This document shows, one piece after another, positions 13,560 through 14,310 of a DNA stretch of 14,310 bases (its first letter is position 1; every line of letters starts with the position of its first letter). The position numbers and the translations under genes are program-made. Origin of the DNA: JALORV01 sp035429805 (GTDB taxonomy: Bacteria > Pseudomonadota > Gammaproteobacteria > Burkholderiales > Burkholderiaceae_F); the NCBI GenBank assembly GCA_035429805.1, contig DAOMFL010000086.1, forward strand, positions 1 to 14,310. The letters run 5' to 3'. The notes below the pieces were generated by a model. That model was not told where the DNA came from, searched no databases, and saw only the letters and a list, made by a program, of their open reading frames with translations.

Positions 13560-14310
13560 CGGCGGCTGGATCGCGCGCACGCATCCGCTGGATCAGCGGG
13601 CCGGTGCTGCGGGCGCGTGCCGAGGGCACGTTCCTGCTGCGCGAAGCGATCCGCGTGGGCCCTGCCGGCCTGCTTGGTGAAGTGATCCGCGTCAACGAAG
13701 ACGAGATCGTGGCGCAGGTCTACGAGGACACGACGGGGCTGAAGCCCGGCGTGGAGGTGAGCGGCACCGGAGCGCTGCTGGGCATCCGTGTCGGACCGGC
13801 GCTGCTGGGCAACATCTTCGACGGACTGCTGCGCCCGCTGGCGCCCGCGGCGGCGCCACCGCAGTTTGACCTGGAGCCGCAGGTGACCGTCGGCGACGAG
13901 GTCGCGGCCGGAACGGTCTTCGGCCGCATCCGCGGCGGGCACGGACGCGAACAGCGCGCATTGATTCCGCCCGACGTCGCCGGCCGCGTCGAGTGGATAG
14001 CTGCGGCCGGACCGTATAAAGACGACGCGGCGGTGCTGCGCGTCCGCACCGACGGCGGTGCGCGGGAGGTTGCGCTCAGCCACTTCTGGCCCGTGCGCAC
14101 GCCGCGCCCGGTGCGCGCGCGGCTCGCGTCCGACGAACCCCTGATCACCGGGCAGCGCATCCTCGATTCGTTGTTCCCGGTGGCGCTCGGCGGCAAGGGC
14201 GCCATTCCCGGCGGCTTCGGCACCGGCAAGACGATCCTGCTCGAGAGCCTGGCCAAGGGCTGCAGCGCCGACGTCATCGTCTACCTCGGCTGCGGTGAGC
14301 GCGGCAACGA
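13556..14310 (+). CDS. atpA: V/A-type ATPase catalytic subunit A, 3'-truncated by window edge
   Basis: The first 251 codons of the catalytic subunit are present; the full protein should be about 580-600 aa. An N-terminal beta-barrel (WISGPVLRA, GPAGLLGEVIRV, QVYEDTTGLKPG) is followed by GPALLGNIFDGLLRPL. The A-specific bulge domain comes next (FDLEPQVTVGDEVAAGTVFGRI, read at residues 104-113 and 114-125; then ALIPPDVAGRVEWI). WPVRTPRP and DEPLITGQRILDSLFPVALGG follow. The Walker A loop is GGFGTGKT at residues 219-226, then VIVYLGCGERGN. The bulge domain separates it from F-type beta and from V/A subunit B. It hydrolyses or makes ATP in the soluble head. AAGGAG lies seven bases before the ATG. 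The second P-loop residue is Gly where archaeal enzymes usually have Pro and eukaryotic ones Ala. Subunits B and D are expected downstream. Confidence 0.96.
   Translation, partial: MTAAGSRARIRWISGPVLRARAEGTFLLREAIRVGPAGLLGEVIRVNEDEIVAQVYEDTTGLKPGVEVSGTGALLGIRVGPALLGNIFDGLLRPLAPAAAPPQFDLEPQVTVGDEVAAGTVFGRIRGGHGREQRALIPPDVAGRVEWIAAAGPYKDDAAVLRVRTDGGAREVALSHFWPVRTPRPVRARLASDEPLITGQRILDSLFPVALGGKGAIPGGFGTGKTILLESLAKGCSADVIVYLGCGERGN

Noticed and set aside
12372..13580. 402-codon minus-strand open frame across K, F and E
   Set aside because: Antisense of three coupled ATPase genes, with no domain features.

Overview
The window is GC-rich and densely coded, with the codon bias of a high-GC proteobacterium. 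A gammaproteobacterium of the Xanthomonadales/Nevskiales/Steroidobacterales type seems most likely, because of the S9 peptidase, the DauA-like oxidase and HypX. This placement is an inference; no rRNA or other taxonomic marker is present. I see no tRNA, rRNA, CRISPR array, insertion sequence or phage gene.

Left part (1-4198). The window opens inside hypX, the maturation factor that makes the active-site CO of aerobically produced [NiFe] hydrogenases, so a hydrogenase locus probably lies to the left. A cytoplasmic alpha/beta-hydrolase (lipase/esterase fold) gene converges on hypX and overlaps its 3' end by 33 bases. Next comes a sparsely coded stretch with one possible 51-aa membrane peptide and two inverted repeats, then a DUF3667-type zinc-ribbon membrane protein gene.

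Middle part (4196-8950). Three minus-strand genes encode a secreted S9 prolyl-oligopeptidase-family peptidase, a D-arginine-dehydrogenase-like FAD oxidoreductase and a DinB-family protein. Two very small genes for single-pass membrane proteins (57 and 58 aa) then face each other across a strong bidirectional terminator. They resemble one another.

Right part (9234-14310). This is the most distinctive region: an operon for a V/A-type rotary ATPase, unusual for a proteobacterium, where F-type enzymes are the rule. The gene order is stalk coiled-coil (H/G-like), C, I, K, F, E, A, with A cut by the window end; B and D are expected just beyond. Start/stop overlaps (ATGA, GTGA, ATGA) and short gaps indicate one translationally coupled transcript. 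C, I and K make the membrane and central-stalk side, H and E the peripheral stalk, F the rotor shaft, and A the catalytic head. A 12-bp palindrome next to a TATAAA box sits just upstream and may be its promoter/operator. The proteolipid K carries an extra N-terminal signal-like segment.
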